Positions 8,530 through 18,223 of a stretch of DNA of 46,720 bases are shown piece after piece. A model generated the notes under the pieces. The model was given only the letters and a program-made list of their open reading frames with translations. It was not told where the DNA came from and did not search any database. This DNA comes from Geobacter sp. Lineage in GTDB: Bacteria > Desulfobacterota > Desulfuromonadia > Geobacterales > Geobacteraceae. The DNA lies in NCBI GenBank assembly GCA_003499925.1, contig DNRQ01000179.1, positions 19,676 to 66,395 of the forward strand. Direction: 5' to 3'. The stretch's first letter is position 1, and every line of letters starts with the position of its first letter. The position numbers and the translations under genes are program-made.

Positions 8530-11500
8530 TTAGCAAGAGGCGCTTTTGGCGCCGTTTTTTACCACCTTCATGACTACCATGGAAATGTCGTCCTGTAAAG
8601 GAGCGGGGCGGGAGAAGGCTGCCACCTCGGTCATGACCTTCTCGATGATCTCTTCCGGCTCCCGCTCCAGCATCCCTGACAGAAGGGTGCAGAGTCTCTC
8701 CACGCCGAAAAGCTCCCCCGATCCCGATTGCCGCTCCGCCTCGATGATGCCGTCGGTGTAGATGAAAAGGAGATCCCCGGCGGCAAGCGCCACGCTCTTC
8801 TCCTCGAACAGCACATCCCGCTCCACCCCCAGGATCAGCCCTTCGGCATCCAGCTCCTGCCACACTCCGCCGCGAAAGAGCAGCGGCCGCGTGTGTCCGG
8901 CGTTGGCGTAGCTCAGGGTACGGGTGGCGCCGTCGTACTTGCCGCAGAACATGGTGATGAAGAGCTCGGCGCGGGTCAGGTCGTCGTAGAGCAGCTCGTT
9001 CAGCACCCGCAGGATCTCCCTGGTGGAGCGGACCGCCTGCATCTGCGCCCGCAGCACGCTCCTGGTCTCCACCATGATCAGGGCGGCACCGACGCTGTGC
9101 CCGGAGACGTCGGCCATCACCACATCGATCAGGTCGTCGCCCCTCTGGAAGAAATCGTAGTAGTCTCCCCCCACGTGGGTGGCGGGCGTGCAGCGACAGG
9201 CGATGCTCATCCCCGGCAGCTGCGGGGGGGACTCGGGAAGCAGTGAGAGCTGGATCTGCTTGGCGAGCTCCAGGTCCCGGGTCACCCGGGCGTTCTCCAG
9301 AAGGGCCGCCTCCTTCTGCCGCCTCTCCCCCTCGCGGGCCTCCCGTTCCGCGACGATGCGCACCGCCTGGGCCAGCTGGCCGGCGAGGCTCTCCAGAAGC
9401 TCCACGAACTGCTCGGTGAAGAGCCCGATGATGGAGCGGGAGAAGACCGAGATGATCCCGACCGGCGGCGCCCCTTCGCTTGCGATCGGTATGTGGGCGA
9501 AGGACTTGATCCCCTCGCGCCGGAAGATCTCCTTGGCTATCGGCTTGGTGATGTAGGCGGTATCGTTGAAGAACTCGGTCCTTCTCCCCAGAAAGGCCTC
9601 CCCCACATGGGTGTCGATCTCCAGGATCCGGTCCTCGGCCGTAATCCGCTCCCCCCCCTCTCCCTTGTGGGAGCGGACCTGCAGCACCCCCTGGTCGTTC
9701 AGGAGCCTGATGACGCAGAGGTCCAGCTTGAACTCCCGCAGCAACAGGGCCAGGAGGTCCTCCATGATGATGTCGAGCTCCAGGGAGCGGTTCATGATCT
9801 CGGAGGCGCGCAGCCGGACGAAGAGCGCCTCCCGGCTCTGGTCGCGCGAGGTGCGCACCGTGGAGAAGATGTCGTAGACCGACTCCATCCTGGAGCCTAT
9901 GTCGGAGAGAAAGCTCTCCACCACAGCCCCGGCTGCGGCCCCACCCAGGGAGGCGGCCAGCGTCTTCTCCACGAAACGCTTGAGGTTTGGGAGCTCGAAC
10001 TCGGAAACCCCTCCCTGGCTGTCGATCTCCCGGTCCCCCAGATAGTCGCCGATCGCCGCATGGGCCTGCGGCTCCCCGATGAACTTCGACATCAGGTTGG
10101 CGAACTGCACGATGGTGACCGGCTTGGAGAGGCGCTTGGTCTCCCAGTGCGGCGTGTCGTCTTCGGGGGCGAAGATGCGCACGAACTTGTCCACCTGCTC
10201 CCTTTCCTTCTCCCCCTGGCCGTACAGTACCGAGAGCGCCAGGTAGGCGGAGATGTTCAGGAACATGCTCCAAAAGAGCGCGTGGCTCCAGGGGTCGAGC
10301 CCGGTCAGCCCGAAAAGCGCCTGCGGCTTGAGCATGGCGATGTTGAAGGGGCCGTTCAGGAGGATCTCCGGGTGCCAGCTCCCCGCCTGCATCAGCGAGG
10401 GGAAAAGCAGCGTGTAGATCCAGACCGCGAACCCCAGCAGCAGCCCGGTGATCGCCCCGGGCTTGTTGCCGCGCGGCCAGTAGAGGCCGCCGAGCAGCGC
10501 CGGTGCGAACTGGATGGCGGCGGAAAAGGAGATCAGCCCCATGTTGGCCAGCATGTAGCTCTCCCCGACGATGCTCTGGTACAGGTAACCCAGCAGGACC
10601 ACCAAGACGATGCCGAACCTCTTCAGGTTGATCAGCAGCAGCGGAAACCAGGCCTGGGGCTTGAACCTGACCACCACCGGCATCAGCACGTGGTTCAAAA
10701 GCATGGTCGATACCGCAACCGATTCCACCATCACCATGCCTGCCGAGGCGGAAAAGCCGCCCAGAAAGGCGACCAGCGCCAGCCAGGGGTGCCCGGCCTG
10801 CATCGGCAGGGTGAGCACGAAGTAGTCGGCGCCGGCGCTGCTTCCGGTCAAAAGGATGCCGGCGACGGCGATCGGCATGATGAAGAGGTTGATCAGAAAC
10901 AGGTAGGCGGGAAAGCGCCAGGAGGCGCTGTTCAGGTGCGACTCCCGGGCGTTTTCCAGCACCATCACCTGGAACTGGCGCGGCAGGAGCATGATCGCCC
11001 CCATGGAGAGGATGAGCAGGCTGAACATCGAGCTGTAGGAATTCTGCCCCGACCCGTCCAGGGTGGTGAGCCGGGTGAGGAGCGCCGGATCCTTCTGGTT
11101 CAGCCGCGAGAACAGGTCGCCCGCCCCGTCGAACAGGCCGTAGGTGATGAAGAGGCCGACGGTGAGCATCGCCACCAGCTTGACCATCGATTCAAGCGCT
11201 ATCGCCGCCACCAGCCCCTCGTGGCGCTCGGCCGAGACCAGGTGTCTGGCGCCGAAGAGGACGCTGAATATCGCCAGAAGCCCCGCCGTGAAGAGCCCCG
11301 GCGCGATCTGGATCCCGTTCACCGCCCCCTGATGGAGCTCGTGGTACCCGGTGATGATGGTGAACGAGGTGGAGACCGCCCTCAACTGCAGTGCGATGTA
11401 CGGCATGATCCCCATCAGGGTGATCACCGTGATGATCCCCCCGAGCCACTGGGACCTGCCGTAGCGGGAGCTGATGAAGTCGGCGATGGAGGTGATGTTG

Positions 11501-11790
11501 TTCTCTTTGGAGATCCGGACGATCTTTTTCAGCAGAAACCACCAGGAGAAGGCGGTCAGGGTGGGGCCCAGGTAGATGGGTAGAAAGTCTACGCCGGTGG
11601 TGGCCGCCTTGCCGACGGAGCCGTAGTAGGTCCAGGAGGTGGCGTAGACCGCTATGGAGAGCGAGTAGACGGTGGCATTCGCCGTGATGCTCCTGCCCGC
11701 CTTGTGCCTCTGGTCGGCGTAGTAGGCCACCAGGAACAGCAGTGCTATGTAGAGAAGGGCCGTGCCCCAGACCAGATTCGCGCCGAGCAT
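8530..11790 (-). CDS. Symporter-GAF-SpoIIE fusion: membrane PP2C phosphatase sensor
   Basis: This 1086-residue protein begins with a sodium:solute-symporter-like domain of many membrane helices (about residues 5-510). A linker and a GAF-like domain follow (about 650-800), then a coiled coil. The protein ends in a SpoIIE/RsbU-type PP2C phosphatase, with metal-binding stretches GGDYYDFF and VMADVSGHSVGAAL, SYANAGHTRPLL, and a terminal DDISMVV. It probably dephosphorylates the STAS protein encoded next, in response to a transported or bound solute. The symporter-sensor arrangement recalls CbrA, where the output is a histidine kinase rather than a phosphatase. Its ATG shares one base with the stop of the small membrane gene upstream. 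Whether it transports is unknown. Confidence 0.92.
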   Translation of the reverse strand: MLGANLVWGTALLYIALLFLVAYYADQRHKAGRSITANATVYSLSIAVYATSWTYYGSVGKAATTGVDFLPIYLGPTLTAFSWWFLLKKIVRISKENNITSIADFISSRYGRSQWLGGIITVITLMGIMPYIALQLRAVSTSFTIITGYHELHQGAVNGIQIAPGLFTAGLLAIFSVLFGARHLVSAERHEGLVAAIALESMVKLVAMLTVGLFITYGLFDGAGDLFSRLNQKDPALLTRLTTLDGSGQNSYSSMFSLLILSMGAIMLLPRQFQVMVLENARESHLNSASWRFPAYLFLINLFIMPIAVAGILLTGSSAGADYFVLTLPMQAGHPWLALVAFLGGFSASAGMVMVESVAVSTMLLNHVLMPVVVRFKPQAWFPLLLINLKRFGIVLVVLLGYLYQSIVGESYMLANMGLISFSAAIQFAPALLGGLYWPRGNKPGAITGLLLGFAVWIYTLLFPSLMQAGSWHPEILLNGPFNIAMLKPQALFGLTGLDPWSHALFWSMFLNISAYLALSVLYGQGEKEREQVDKFVRIFAPEDDTPHWETKRLSKPVTIVQFANLMSKFIGEPQAHAAIGDYLGDREIDSQGGVSEFELPNLKRFVEKTLAASLGGAAAGAVVESFLSDIGSRMESVYDIFSTVRTSRDQSREALFVRLRASEIMNRSLELDIIMEDLLALLLREFKLDLCVIRLLNDQGVLQVRSHKGEGGERITAEDRILEIDTHVGEAFLGRRTEFFNDTAYITKPIAKEIFRREGIKSFAHIPIASEGAPPVGIISVFSRSIIGLFTEQFVELLESLAGQLAQAVRIVAEREAREGERRQKEAALLENARVTRDLELAKQIQLSLLPESPPQLPGMSIACRCTPATHVGGDYYDFFQRGDDLIDVVMADVSGHSVGAALIMVETRSVLRAQMQAVRSTREILRVLNELLYDDLTRAELFITMFCGKYDGATRTLSYANAGHTRPLLFRGGVWQELDAEGLILGVERDVLFEEKSVALAAGDLLFIYTDGIIEAERQSGSGELFGVERLCTLLSGMLEREPEEIIEKVMTEVAAFSRPAPLQDDISMVVMKVVKNGAKSASC

Positions 11791-12035
11791 CAGGGGTGCT
11801 CCCCGGGTTCGGTGTCATTGGCCGCGGCACGGCTGAAGAGGTAGATGATGAAGATCGAGAAGAGCCAGCCCAAAAGCAGGTAGAGGTAGAGCAGCGGGAT
11901 GCCGAAGGGGAGGGCCGGCTTGTTGAAGATGGAGACGAAGGGGTAGTTCATCATGATCAGCCCCAGGACGAAACAGATCGCCCAGCTGTCCTTGAGCTTC
12001 AGGCGCCGGATCACCACCTCCTTGAAGCGCTTCAT
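11790..12035 (-). CDS. Small two-helix membrane protein, possible symporter partner
   Basis: This 81-residue protein has two hydrophobic helices, one around WAICFVLGLIMMNYPFVSIF and one around YLYLLLGWLFSIFIIYLF. Small membrane proteins of this kind often precede sodium:solute symporter genes and act with them. I infer the same pairing with the fused symporter domain encoded next. The start is ATG at 12035, whose ATGA overlaps the end of the upstream kinase gene, and its stop shares one base with the next start. Translation of all three is therefore probably coupled. A longer reading from 12164 would overlap the kinase gene by 130 bp and is unlikely. Confidence 0.75.
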   Translation of the reverse strand: MKRFKEVVIRRLKLKDSWAICFVLGLIMMNYPFVSIFNKPALPFGIPLLYLYLLLGWLFSIFIIYLFSRAAANDTEPGEHP

Positions 12036-13594
12036 GGCAGCAACCCCATCCCCTTGAGGGCCAGGTCCACCGCAGCAGGGAGGGGGAGGGAGCTGTCGAC
12101 CCGGATCGACTCGCCCTGAGCCGGCGGCTCGAACTCGGCCCGCTGTTTCGGGAAAAGCTCCCATCTGCCGTCGGAGAGCTCGCCCGGATCCAGGCGCCGC
12201 TTCTCCAGGCGCTCCCGGATCAGCTCGTCGGAGCAGTTGGTCTCCAGCACGAAGAAGGGAACTCCCAGCTCCCGGGCCAGCAGAGCGAAGGAGGCCCGGT
12301 CGCTTGCGCGTCGGAAGGTGGCGTCGACGATGACGCTCCTGCCGGCCAGCAGCGCCTTTTTCGCCCCCTGCAGCAGTGCCCGGTAGGTCGCCTCGTTAAA
12401 GGAGGGGGCGTAGATCCCCAGGTGGTACCCTGCGCCGCCGGCGGGGGCGGCCGGCGGCGCCCCGGCCAGCTCCTTTCTGACCCGGTCGGAGCGCTCCGGG
12501 GTGAGGCCGAGCTGGAAGCCGAGCTCGCGCGCCAGGGCGCTCTTGCCGCTTCCCATCAAGCCGCAGGTGATGATCAGGGTCGGGGCGAGCCGCGACCTGA
12601 GCGCGTAGCCGCGGGCCAGCCGGAAGTAGCGCCCGGCCGAGGCCTTCGCCTCGGCGAGCTCTTCCTGCGCGATTGCCGGCTCCCGGAGCCTGAAGCACTG
12701 CACCTTGCCGCGCACGAAGGCGCGGTAGCCCTTGTAGAAGTCGAGGAGCGCCGGGGGGACCGGATCGCCGCTGCCTTCCCGGTAGGCCTCCAGCAGGGGG
12801 GCGCAGAGCTCGGGGCGCCCTGCGTATTCCAGGTCCATCAGGAGAAAGGAGATGTCTGCGGCGGTGTCGATATAGCGGAACCTCTCGTTGAACTCGATGC
12901 AGTCGAAGATGCAGATGGGGTCGGTGAGGCAGATGTTCCCGCTGTGCAGGTCGCCGTCGCACTCCCTGATGAATCCCCCCGCGACCCGCGCCTGGAACAG
13001 CTCGGCGTTGCCGGAGAGGAAGCGCTCCACCCAGTCGCGCAGCAAGGCCAGGTCGCCCCGGGAGAGGACCTCGTCCTGAAAGGGTGCCGCCTGCCGGAAA
13101 TTCTCCTCCCAGTTGGACCTGATCACCTCGCTGCCGCCGAAGGCGTCTATCTGGGGGCCCCGGTCCGCCTTGGCGTGAAACTCGGCCAGGATGCGCCCGA
13201 TAGCCGCCATCTGCGCCGGTTCGACCCGGCCCAGCTCCAGCAGATGGGAGAGCATCCGCTCCTCGGGAAGCCGCTTCATCTTGACGGCGTAGTCGATCAC
13301 CTTGGTCCCCGCGGCGAAGCTGCCACCCTCCGGCGTCTCGCGCAGTTCCACCACCCCCAGGTAGAGGTCGGGACAAAGGCGCCGGTTCAGCCGCAGCTCC
13401 TCCTCGCAGTAGAAGCGGCGCCGGTCCAGCGTGCTGAAGTTCAGAAAGCCGAAGTCGACCGGCTTCTTTACCTTGTAGACGTAGTGATCGCTAATGAAGA
13501 TATAGGAGACATGGGTCTCGATCAAACGGACCTTTGCCGTGGGCTCGGGGTAGGCCGCCGCTTTAAGTAGCGATTTTATAAGCTTTCGGACCAT
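12032..13594 (-). CDS. APH-like / AAA kinase fusion protein
   Basis: This 520-residue protein joins two kinase folds. The N-terminal 330 residues resemble aminoglycoside-phosphotransferase-like proteins, with a catalytic-loop-like CDGDLHSGNICL and IFDCIEFNERFRYID supplying the metal-binding aspartate. The C-terminal part is a P-loop kinase with GLMGSGKSALARELG near residue 345. This two-domain protein is widespread in bacteria, but its substrate is not known to me; antibiotic resistance should not be assumed. It is the first gene of the coupled minus-strand set leading to the symporter-phosphatase. AAGGA lies six bases before the ATG. Confidence 0.85.
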   Translation of the reverse strand: MVRKLIKSLLKAAAYPEPTAKVRLIETHVSYIFISDHYVYKVKKPVDFGFLNFSTLDRRRFYCEEELRLNRRLCPDLYLGVVELRETPEGGSFAAGTKVIDYAVKMKRLPEERMLSHLLELGRVEPAQMAAIGRILAEFHAKADRGPQIDAFGGSEVIRSNWEENFRQAAPFQDEVLSRGDLALLRDWVERFLSGNAELFQARVAGGFIRECDGDLHSGNICLTDPICIFDCIEFNERFRYIDTAADISFLLMDLEYAGRPELCAPLLEAYREGSGDPVPPALLDFYKGYRAFVRGKVQCFRLREPAIAQEELAEAKASAGRYFRLARGYALRSRLAPTLIITCGLMGSGKSALARELGFQLGLTPERSDRVRKELAGAPPAAPAGGAGYHLGIYAPSFNEATYRALLQGAKKALLAGRSVIVDATFRRASDRASFALLARELGVPFFVLETNCSDELIRERLEKRRLDPGELSDGRWELFPKQRAEFEPPAQGESIRVDSSLPLPAAVDLALKGMGLLP

Positions 13595-13627
13595 CGATCA
13601 TCCTTAAGATGATGATATTATTTGAGA

Positions 13628-13655
13628 ATAGTATCATAATGGGGACGGCTGGCAA
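13628..13655 (-). promoter_or_regulatory. Candidate promoter for the APH/AAA kinase operon
   Basis: On the minus strand TTGCCA and TACTAT are 16 bp apart, about 35 bp before the start codon. It would drive the kinase, the small membrane protein and the phosphatase. Confidence 0.4.
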
Positions 13656-13679
13656 CAGTTTAAATTAGCATAAAGTTGT

Positions 13680-13708
13680 TTGACGCTCTTTCCTATTTAT
13701 GTTAGCTT
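13680..13708 (+). promoter_or_regulatory. Weak candidate promoter for the TPR-peptide transporter operon
   Basis: TTGACG is followed after 17 bp by TAGCTT, in the AT-rich part of the divergent spacer. The -10 match is poor. Confidence 0.25.
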
Positions 13709-13811
13709 TTCATGTATTAATCGCGCCACCCTGCGGGAACTGCTGTCTCCCATCGGGTGCCGCGGTTTTTAGGTTTTTGACCCGCATTTAACCGGCAACC
13801 ACAGGTACCCC

Positions 13812-15509
13812 ATGACCAAGAAGTGTCTGACCCTCCTCTTGCTGCTTTCCATTATCAGCGCCTGTGCCACACCCCGCGCCTCGGAGCCTTTGCCCGCCTC
13901 CGCTCCGGCGGTCAGTACGGCCGAATCCCGCACCATGTCGCTGTTCGCCCAGGCCCGGCTGCGTTCCGTCGAGGGTGATCTGGACGGGGCGCTCACCCTG
14001 CTGAACCAGGCGATGGAGGCCGATCCCGCTTCCCCCTTCCTGCATACCGCCGCGGCGCAGATCTACCTGCAGCAGAACCGCTCCGAGGAGGCGCTGGCCC
14101 ACTGCCAGGTCGCCATCAGGATCGATCCGAAATTCGTGCAGGCGCAGCTTCTGGCCGGCAACATACTGGTCACCATGCAGCGGGAGAAGGAGGCGATCCC
14201 CTATTTCCAGAAGGTGATGGAGCTCGACCCGACCAAGGAGGAGGTCTACCTGCACGTGGCGATCTTCTACCTGAAGAGCTTCGAGTACGAGCAGGCGGTG
14301 AACACGCTGAAGGCGATGGTGAAGGCGTCGCCGGAATCGCCGCTCGGCTACTACTATCTCGCCAAGACCTACGACCAGATGAAACTGCCGCGCGAGGCGC
14401 TCTCCTACTACAAGAAGGCGGTGGAGCTGAAGCCCGATTTCGAGCAGGCGCTGATCGAGATGGGGATCTCCCAGGAGACCCAGGGGCTGATCGGCGATGC
14501 CATCGAGAGCTACAAGAGCCTTCTGGAGATGAACCCGTCCAACCTCAACGTGATCCAGCATCTGGCGCAGCTCTACATCCAGCAAAGGGAGCTCGACGCG
14601 GCCCTGGTCCTGCTGCAGCAGCAGGGGGGGACCACCCTGGAGAACTCCCGCAAGATCGGGCTGCTCCTGCTTGAGCTGGAGCGCTACGAAGAGGCGGTGA
14701 GCACCTTCCAGGAGATCCTCAAGGTCGAGCCCGCCGCCCACCAGGTCCGCTTCTATCTCGGCACCGCGTTCGAGGAGATGGATGAGGTCGATCCGGCGAT
14801 CGCGGAATTTTCCCTGATCCCCCGGGAGACCCCGTACTACCTGGACGCCGTCGGGCACCTGGCCTACCTGTACAAGGAGAAGGGCGACCCGGAAAAAGGG
14901 GTGGCCCTTCTGAAAGAGGAGATCAGGCGGCTCCCCGCGCGGGTGGAACCGCACCTGCACCTGGCCGGGCTCTACGAGTCGATGGAGCGCTTTCAGGACG
15001 GCATCGGCGTGCTGAAAGCGATGGAGGGCAAGCTGCAGGCGGATCCGCGGGTGATCTTCCGGCTCGGGATACTCTACGACAAGACGGGGCAGAAGGAGCT
15101 CTCGGTAGCCATGATGAAGCGGGTGCTGGCTGCGACCCCGGATGACGCCCAGGCCCTGAACTACCTGGGTTACACCTATGCCGAGATGGGGGTGAACCTC
15201 GAAGAGGCGCTTTCCTACCTGAAGAAGGCGGTTGCGCTCAAGCCGGGCGACGGCTTCATCCTGGACTCCCTGGGGTGGACCTACTACAAACTGAAGCGCT
15301 ATGCCGAGGCGGTGAACCAGTTGGAGCTGGCAGCGGAGCTCTCCGACGAGGACGCCACCGTGATAGGGCACCTGGCCGACGCCTACTGCGCCTCGCGTTC
15401 CTTCAAGAAGGCGATTCCCCTGTACAAGAAACTGCAAAAGCTGGAGCCGGAGCGGACCGATCTGGCCGAGAAGATCAGGCGCTGCCGCCAGGAAAGCGGG
15501 GAGAAATGA
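13812..15509 (+). CDS. TPR-repeat lipoprotein
   Basis: This 565-residue protein has a lipoprotein signal peptide with lipobox IISAC (cysteine at residue 18). It then carries a long series of tetratricopeptide repeats, for example AHCQVAIRIDPKFVQAQLLAG and LSYYKKAVELKPDFEQALIE. About 14 or more 34-residue units should form a superhelical scaffold anchored in the envelope. Its stop overlaps the start of the peptide-binding lipoprotein by ATGA, so the two are made together. TPR proteins of this type often support protein assembly or export at the membrane; the specific partner is unknown. Confidence 0.88.
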   Translation: MTKKCLTLLLLLSIISACATPRASEPLPASAPAVSTAESRTMSLFAQARLRSVEGDLDGALTLLNQAMEADPASPFLHTAAAQIYLQQNRSEEALAHCQVAIRIDPKFVQAQLLAGNILVTMQREKEAIPYFQKVMELDPTKEEVYLHVAIFYLKSFEYEQAVNTLKAMVKASPESPLGYYYLAKTYDQMKLPREALSYYKKAVELKPDFEQALIEMGISQETQGLIGDAIESYKSLLEMNPSNLNVIQHLAQLYIQQRELDAALVLLQQQGGTTLENSRKIGLLLLELERYEEAVSTFQEILKVEPAAHQVRFYLGTAFEEMDEVDPAIAEFSLIPRETPYYLDAVGHLAYLYKEKGDPEKGVALLKEEIRRLPARVEPHLHLAGLYESMERFQDGIGVLKAMEGKLQADPRVIFRLGILYDKTGQKELSVAMMKRVLAATPDDAQALNYLGYTYAEMGVNLEEALSYLKKAVALKPGDGFILDSLGWTYYKLKRYAEAVNQLELAAELSDEDATVIGHLADAYCASRSFKKAIPLYKKLQKLEPERTDLAEKIRRCRQESGEK

Positions 15510-17119
15510 CGCTTTCCCGCTGCCTCACCCTGCTGCTGGTCGCCCTGGCGCTTGCCGGCTGCGCCGAGGATGCGCCCGAGCCGAAGGCGGTGCGCAGCAA
15601 GGGTGGCCCCCCCGCAGCCGGAGACGCCCTGGTGACCGGGAGCATCGGCGAGCCTTCCAACCTGATCCCGATCCTCTCCAGCGATTCCGCCTCCAGCGAC
15701 ATTTCCGGCCTGGTGTACAGCGGCCTGGTGCGCTACGACAAGAACTACAAGCTGGAGGGGGACCTGGCGCAATCATGGGAGGTCTCCGCCGACGGGCTCA
15801 CCATCACCTTCCATCTGCGACGCGGCGTCAAATGGCACGACGGCCACGACTTCACCTCCCGTGACGTCCTCTACACCTACCGGGTCGTCATAGACCCGAA
15901 GACCCCCACCGCCTACTCGGAAGACTTCAAACAGGCGAAAACGGCGCAGGCGCTCGATCCCTACACCTTCCGGGTCAGCTACGCCAAGCCCTTTGCCCCG
16001 GCGCTCGCCTCCTGGGGGATGCCGGTCCTCCCTGCGCACCTTCTGGAGGGGAAGGACATCACCCAGAGCCCGCTCAGGCGAAGCCCGGTCGGCACGGGCC
16101 CCTTCGTCTTCAAGGAGTGGATACCGGGGCAGAAGGTGACGCTCGAGAGCTATCGCGACTATTGGGAGGGCGCCCCGTACCTTGGGCGTTACGTGTACCG
16201 GATCATCCCCGACAGCTCGACCATGTACATGGAGCTCAAGTCGGGCGGCATCGACCAGATGGGGCTTTCCCCGGTGCAGTATCAGCGCCAGACCGACACC
16301 CCCGAGTTCCTGTCGCGCTTCAACAAGTTCCGCTATCCGGCCTCCGCCTATACCTACCTGGGGTACAACCTGCGCCTCCCTCTCTTTCAGGACCGCAGGG
16401 TGCGCCAGGCGATCACCTGCGCGATCAACAAGGAGGAGATCGTGCAGGGGGTGCTTTTGGGGATGGGGCAGATCGCGCACGGCCCCTACAAACCCGGGAG
16501 CTGGGCCTACAAGGCGCAGGTGGCGGATCCCGCCTACGACCCGGCCCGGGCCCAGGCGCTCCTGCGGGAAGCCGGGTTCGTCATGGGGAGGGACGGCGTC
16601 CTGGCAAAGGACGGAAAAAGGCTGAGCTTCACCATCATGACCAACCAGAACGACCAGAGGGTGAAGTGCGCCCAGATCATCCAGCAGCGCCTGAAGAGGG
16701 TCGGCATCGAGGTGAAGATCCGGGTCATGGAGTGGGCCTCCTTCATCACCAACTTCATCGACACCGGGAGGTTCGAGGCGGTGCTTCTCGGCTGGACCAT
16801 CTCCCAGGATCCCGACATCTACGACATCTGGCACTCCTCGAAGACCGAGCCCAAGGAATTGAACTTCATACGCTTTAAAAACCCCGAGGTGGACCGGCTT
16901 CTGGACCAGGGGAGGGGGACCTTCGACGTCGCCAAGAGGCGCGCCTGCTATTACGAGATCCAGGAGATACTGGCGCGCGAGCAGCCCTACACCTTTTTGT
17001 ACGTACCCGACGCCCTGCCGGCCGTCTCCTCCAGGTTCCGGGGGATCGAGCCCGCTCCGGCGGGGATCATGCACAACCTGATCAAGTGGTACGTCCCCAA
17101 GCAGGAACAGGTGCACTGA
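15506..17119 (+). CDS. Peptide/oligopeptide ABC transporter substrate-binding lipoprotein
   Basis: This 537-residue protein is an SBP family 5 (DppA/OppA-like) binding protein. The signal peptide ends in lipobox LAGC (cysteine near residue 18). Family features are the early GSIGEPSNLIPILSSDSASSDI, WHDGHDFTSRDVLYTY near 110-125, and YNLRLPLFQDRRVRQAI. It should capture peptides, or possibly nickel complexes or other solutes, outside the inner membrane and deliver them to the two permeases that follow. The ATG start overlaps the TPR gene stop. The stop is two bases before the first permease gene. Confidence 0.92.
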   Translation: MTLSRCLTLLLVALALAGCAEDAPEPKAVRSKGGPPAAGDALVTGSIGEPSNLIPILSSDSASSDISGLVYSGLVRYDKNYKLEGDLAQSWEVSADGLTITFHLRRGVKWHDGHDFTSRDVLYTYRVVIDPKTPTAYSEDFKQAKTAQALDPYTFRVSYAKPFAPALASWGMPVLPAHLLEGKDITQSPLRRSPVGTGPFVFKEWIPGQKVTLESYRDYWEGAPYLGRYVYRIIPDSSTMYMELKSGGIDQMGLSPVQYQRQTDTPEFLSRFNKFRYPASAYTYLGYNLRLPLFQDRRVRQAITCAINKEEIVQGVLLGMGQIAHGPYKPGSWAYKAQVADPAYDPARAQALLREAGFVMGRDGVLAKDGKRLSFTIMTNQNDQRVKCAQIIQQRLKRVGIEVKIRVMEWASFITNFIDTGRFEAVLLGWTISQDPDIYDIWHSSKTEPKELNFIRFKNPEVDRLLDQGRGTFDVAKRRACYYEIQEILAREQPYTFLYVPDALPAVSSRFRGIEPAPAGIMHNLIKWYVPKQEQVH

Positions 17120-17121
17120 CC

Positions 17122-18102
17122 ATGGCGAACTACCTCTTAAAACGTATCCTGATGCTATTCCCGATGATGCTCGGGATCACGCTGATCGCTTTCGTCGTGA
17201 TCCATCTGGCGCCCGGCGAGCCGGTCGATATGCAGACCTCGATGAGCCCGAAGGTGTCCGCGGCCTCCAAGGCCCGCCTGCGCGAGTTCTACGGCCTGGA
17301 CAAGCCGCTCCACGTCCAGTACGGCCTCTGGCTCTCCAACCTGGCCCGCTTCGACTTCGGACGCTCCTTCGCTCCCGACAACCGGCCGGTCACCGAGAAG
17401 ATCGTGGAGCGGATCCCGATCACCCTGTCGCTGAACATCATCGCGCTGATCCTCGAGTTCGGCCTCGCCATTCCGATCGGCATCATCGCCGCGGTGCACC
17501 GGGACACGCTGCTGGATCGCGGCATCTCGGTCTTCGTCTTCGTCGGTTTTGCGGTCCCCACCTTCTGGCTCGCGCTCCTTTGCATGTACTTTTTCGGGGT
17601 GAAGCTGAACTGGCTCCCCATTTCCGGCCTGCATTCGCTGGGGAGCGAACAGCTTCCCCCCCTGGCGCGCTACTGGGACCTGGCCAAGCACCTCTTCCTC
17701 CCCGTGGTGATCGCGACTTTCGGCAGCCTGGCCGGCCTCTCCCGCTACATGCGCTCGACCATGCTGGAGGTCCTCTCCCAGGACTACATCTCCACGGCGC
17801 GGGCCAAAGGGCTCAGGGAGCGCGCCGTCATCTACAAGCATGCCCTGAAGAACGCCCTGCTCCCGGTCATCACCCTGCTCGGTTTTTCGCTTCCCGCCAT
17901 GATCGGCGGCAGCGTCATCTTCGAGACCATCTTTTCCATCCCGGGGATGGGGCAGCTCTTCTACATGGGGGTCATGGCGCGCGACTACCCGCTGGTCATG
18001 GGGATCCTGGTCATCGGCGCCTGTCTCACGCTGGTGGGGAACCTGCTGGCCGACCTCTGCTACGCCTTCGCCGATCCCCGCATCCGCCACGGGAGGGGGT
18101 AG
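17122..18102 (+). CDS. Peptide ABC transporter permease, DppB-like
   Basis: This 326-residue inner-membrane permease begins with the typical DppB helix (YLLKRILMLFPMMLGITLIAF). It contains the LREFYGLDKPLHVQY segment common to the family. The cytoplasmic EAA loop that docks on the ATPase reads YISTARAKGLRERAVIYKHA. It lies directly after the binding protein. No ATPase gene (DppD/DppF) follows in the window, so the energising subunit must come from elsewhere. Confidence 0.94.
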   Translation: MANYLLKRILMLFPMMLGITLIAFVVIHLAPGEPVDMQTSMSPKVSAASKARLREFYGLDKPLHVQYGLWLSNLARFDFGRSFAPDNRPVTEKIVERIPITLSLNIIALILEFGLAIPIGIIAAVHRDTLLDRGISVFVFVGFAVPTFWLALLCMYFFGVKLNWLPISGLHSLGSEQLPPLARYWDLAKHLFLPVVIATFGSLAGLSRYMRSTMLEVLSQDYISTARAKGLRERAVIYKHALKNALLPVITLLGFSLPAMIGGSVIFETIFSIPGMGQLFYMGVMARDYPLVMGILVIGACLTLVGNLLADLCYAFADPRIRHGRG

Positions 18103-18223
18103 ACGTGTTGAAGCCGATCCCTTGCCTGCAGATTTCCTCGAACCCTTGCGGCGCTGCCGGCTCCAGCCGTCGCCTGCTGCCGACCGCTGCAAATTGGTCT
18201 GGCGCCCCTACCGGAATCGTGCT

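Noticed and set aside
9493..11583. A 696-codon open frame on the plus strand
   Set aside because: It lies antisense to the symporter-phosphatase gene. Its translation is rich in Asp, Gly, Gln and His without any motif, as expected for a shadow of a high-GC gene.
12032..13594. Aminoglycoside resistance gene
   Set aside because: The APH-like fold is shared by many kinases, and the fusion to a P-loop kinase is a widespread protein with no known resistance role.
13788..15437. A 549-codon open frame on the minus strand
   Set aside because: It is antisense to the TPR lipoprotein gene. The apparent repeats are the mirror of the TPR units, not a separate protein.
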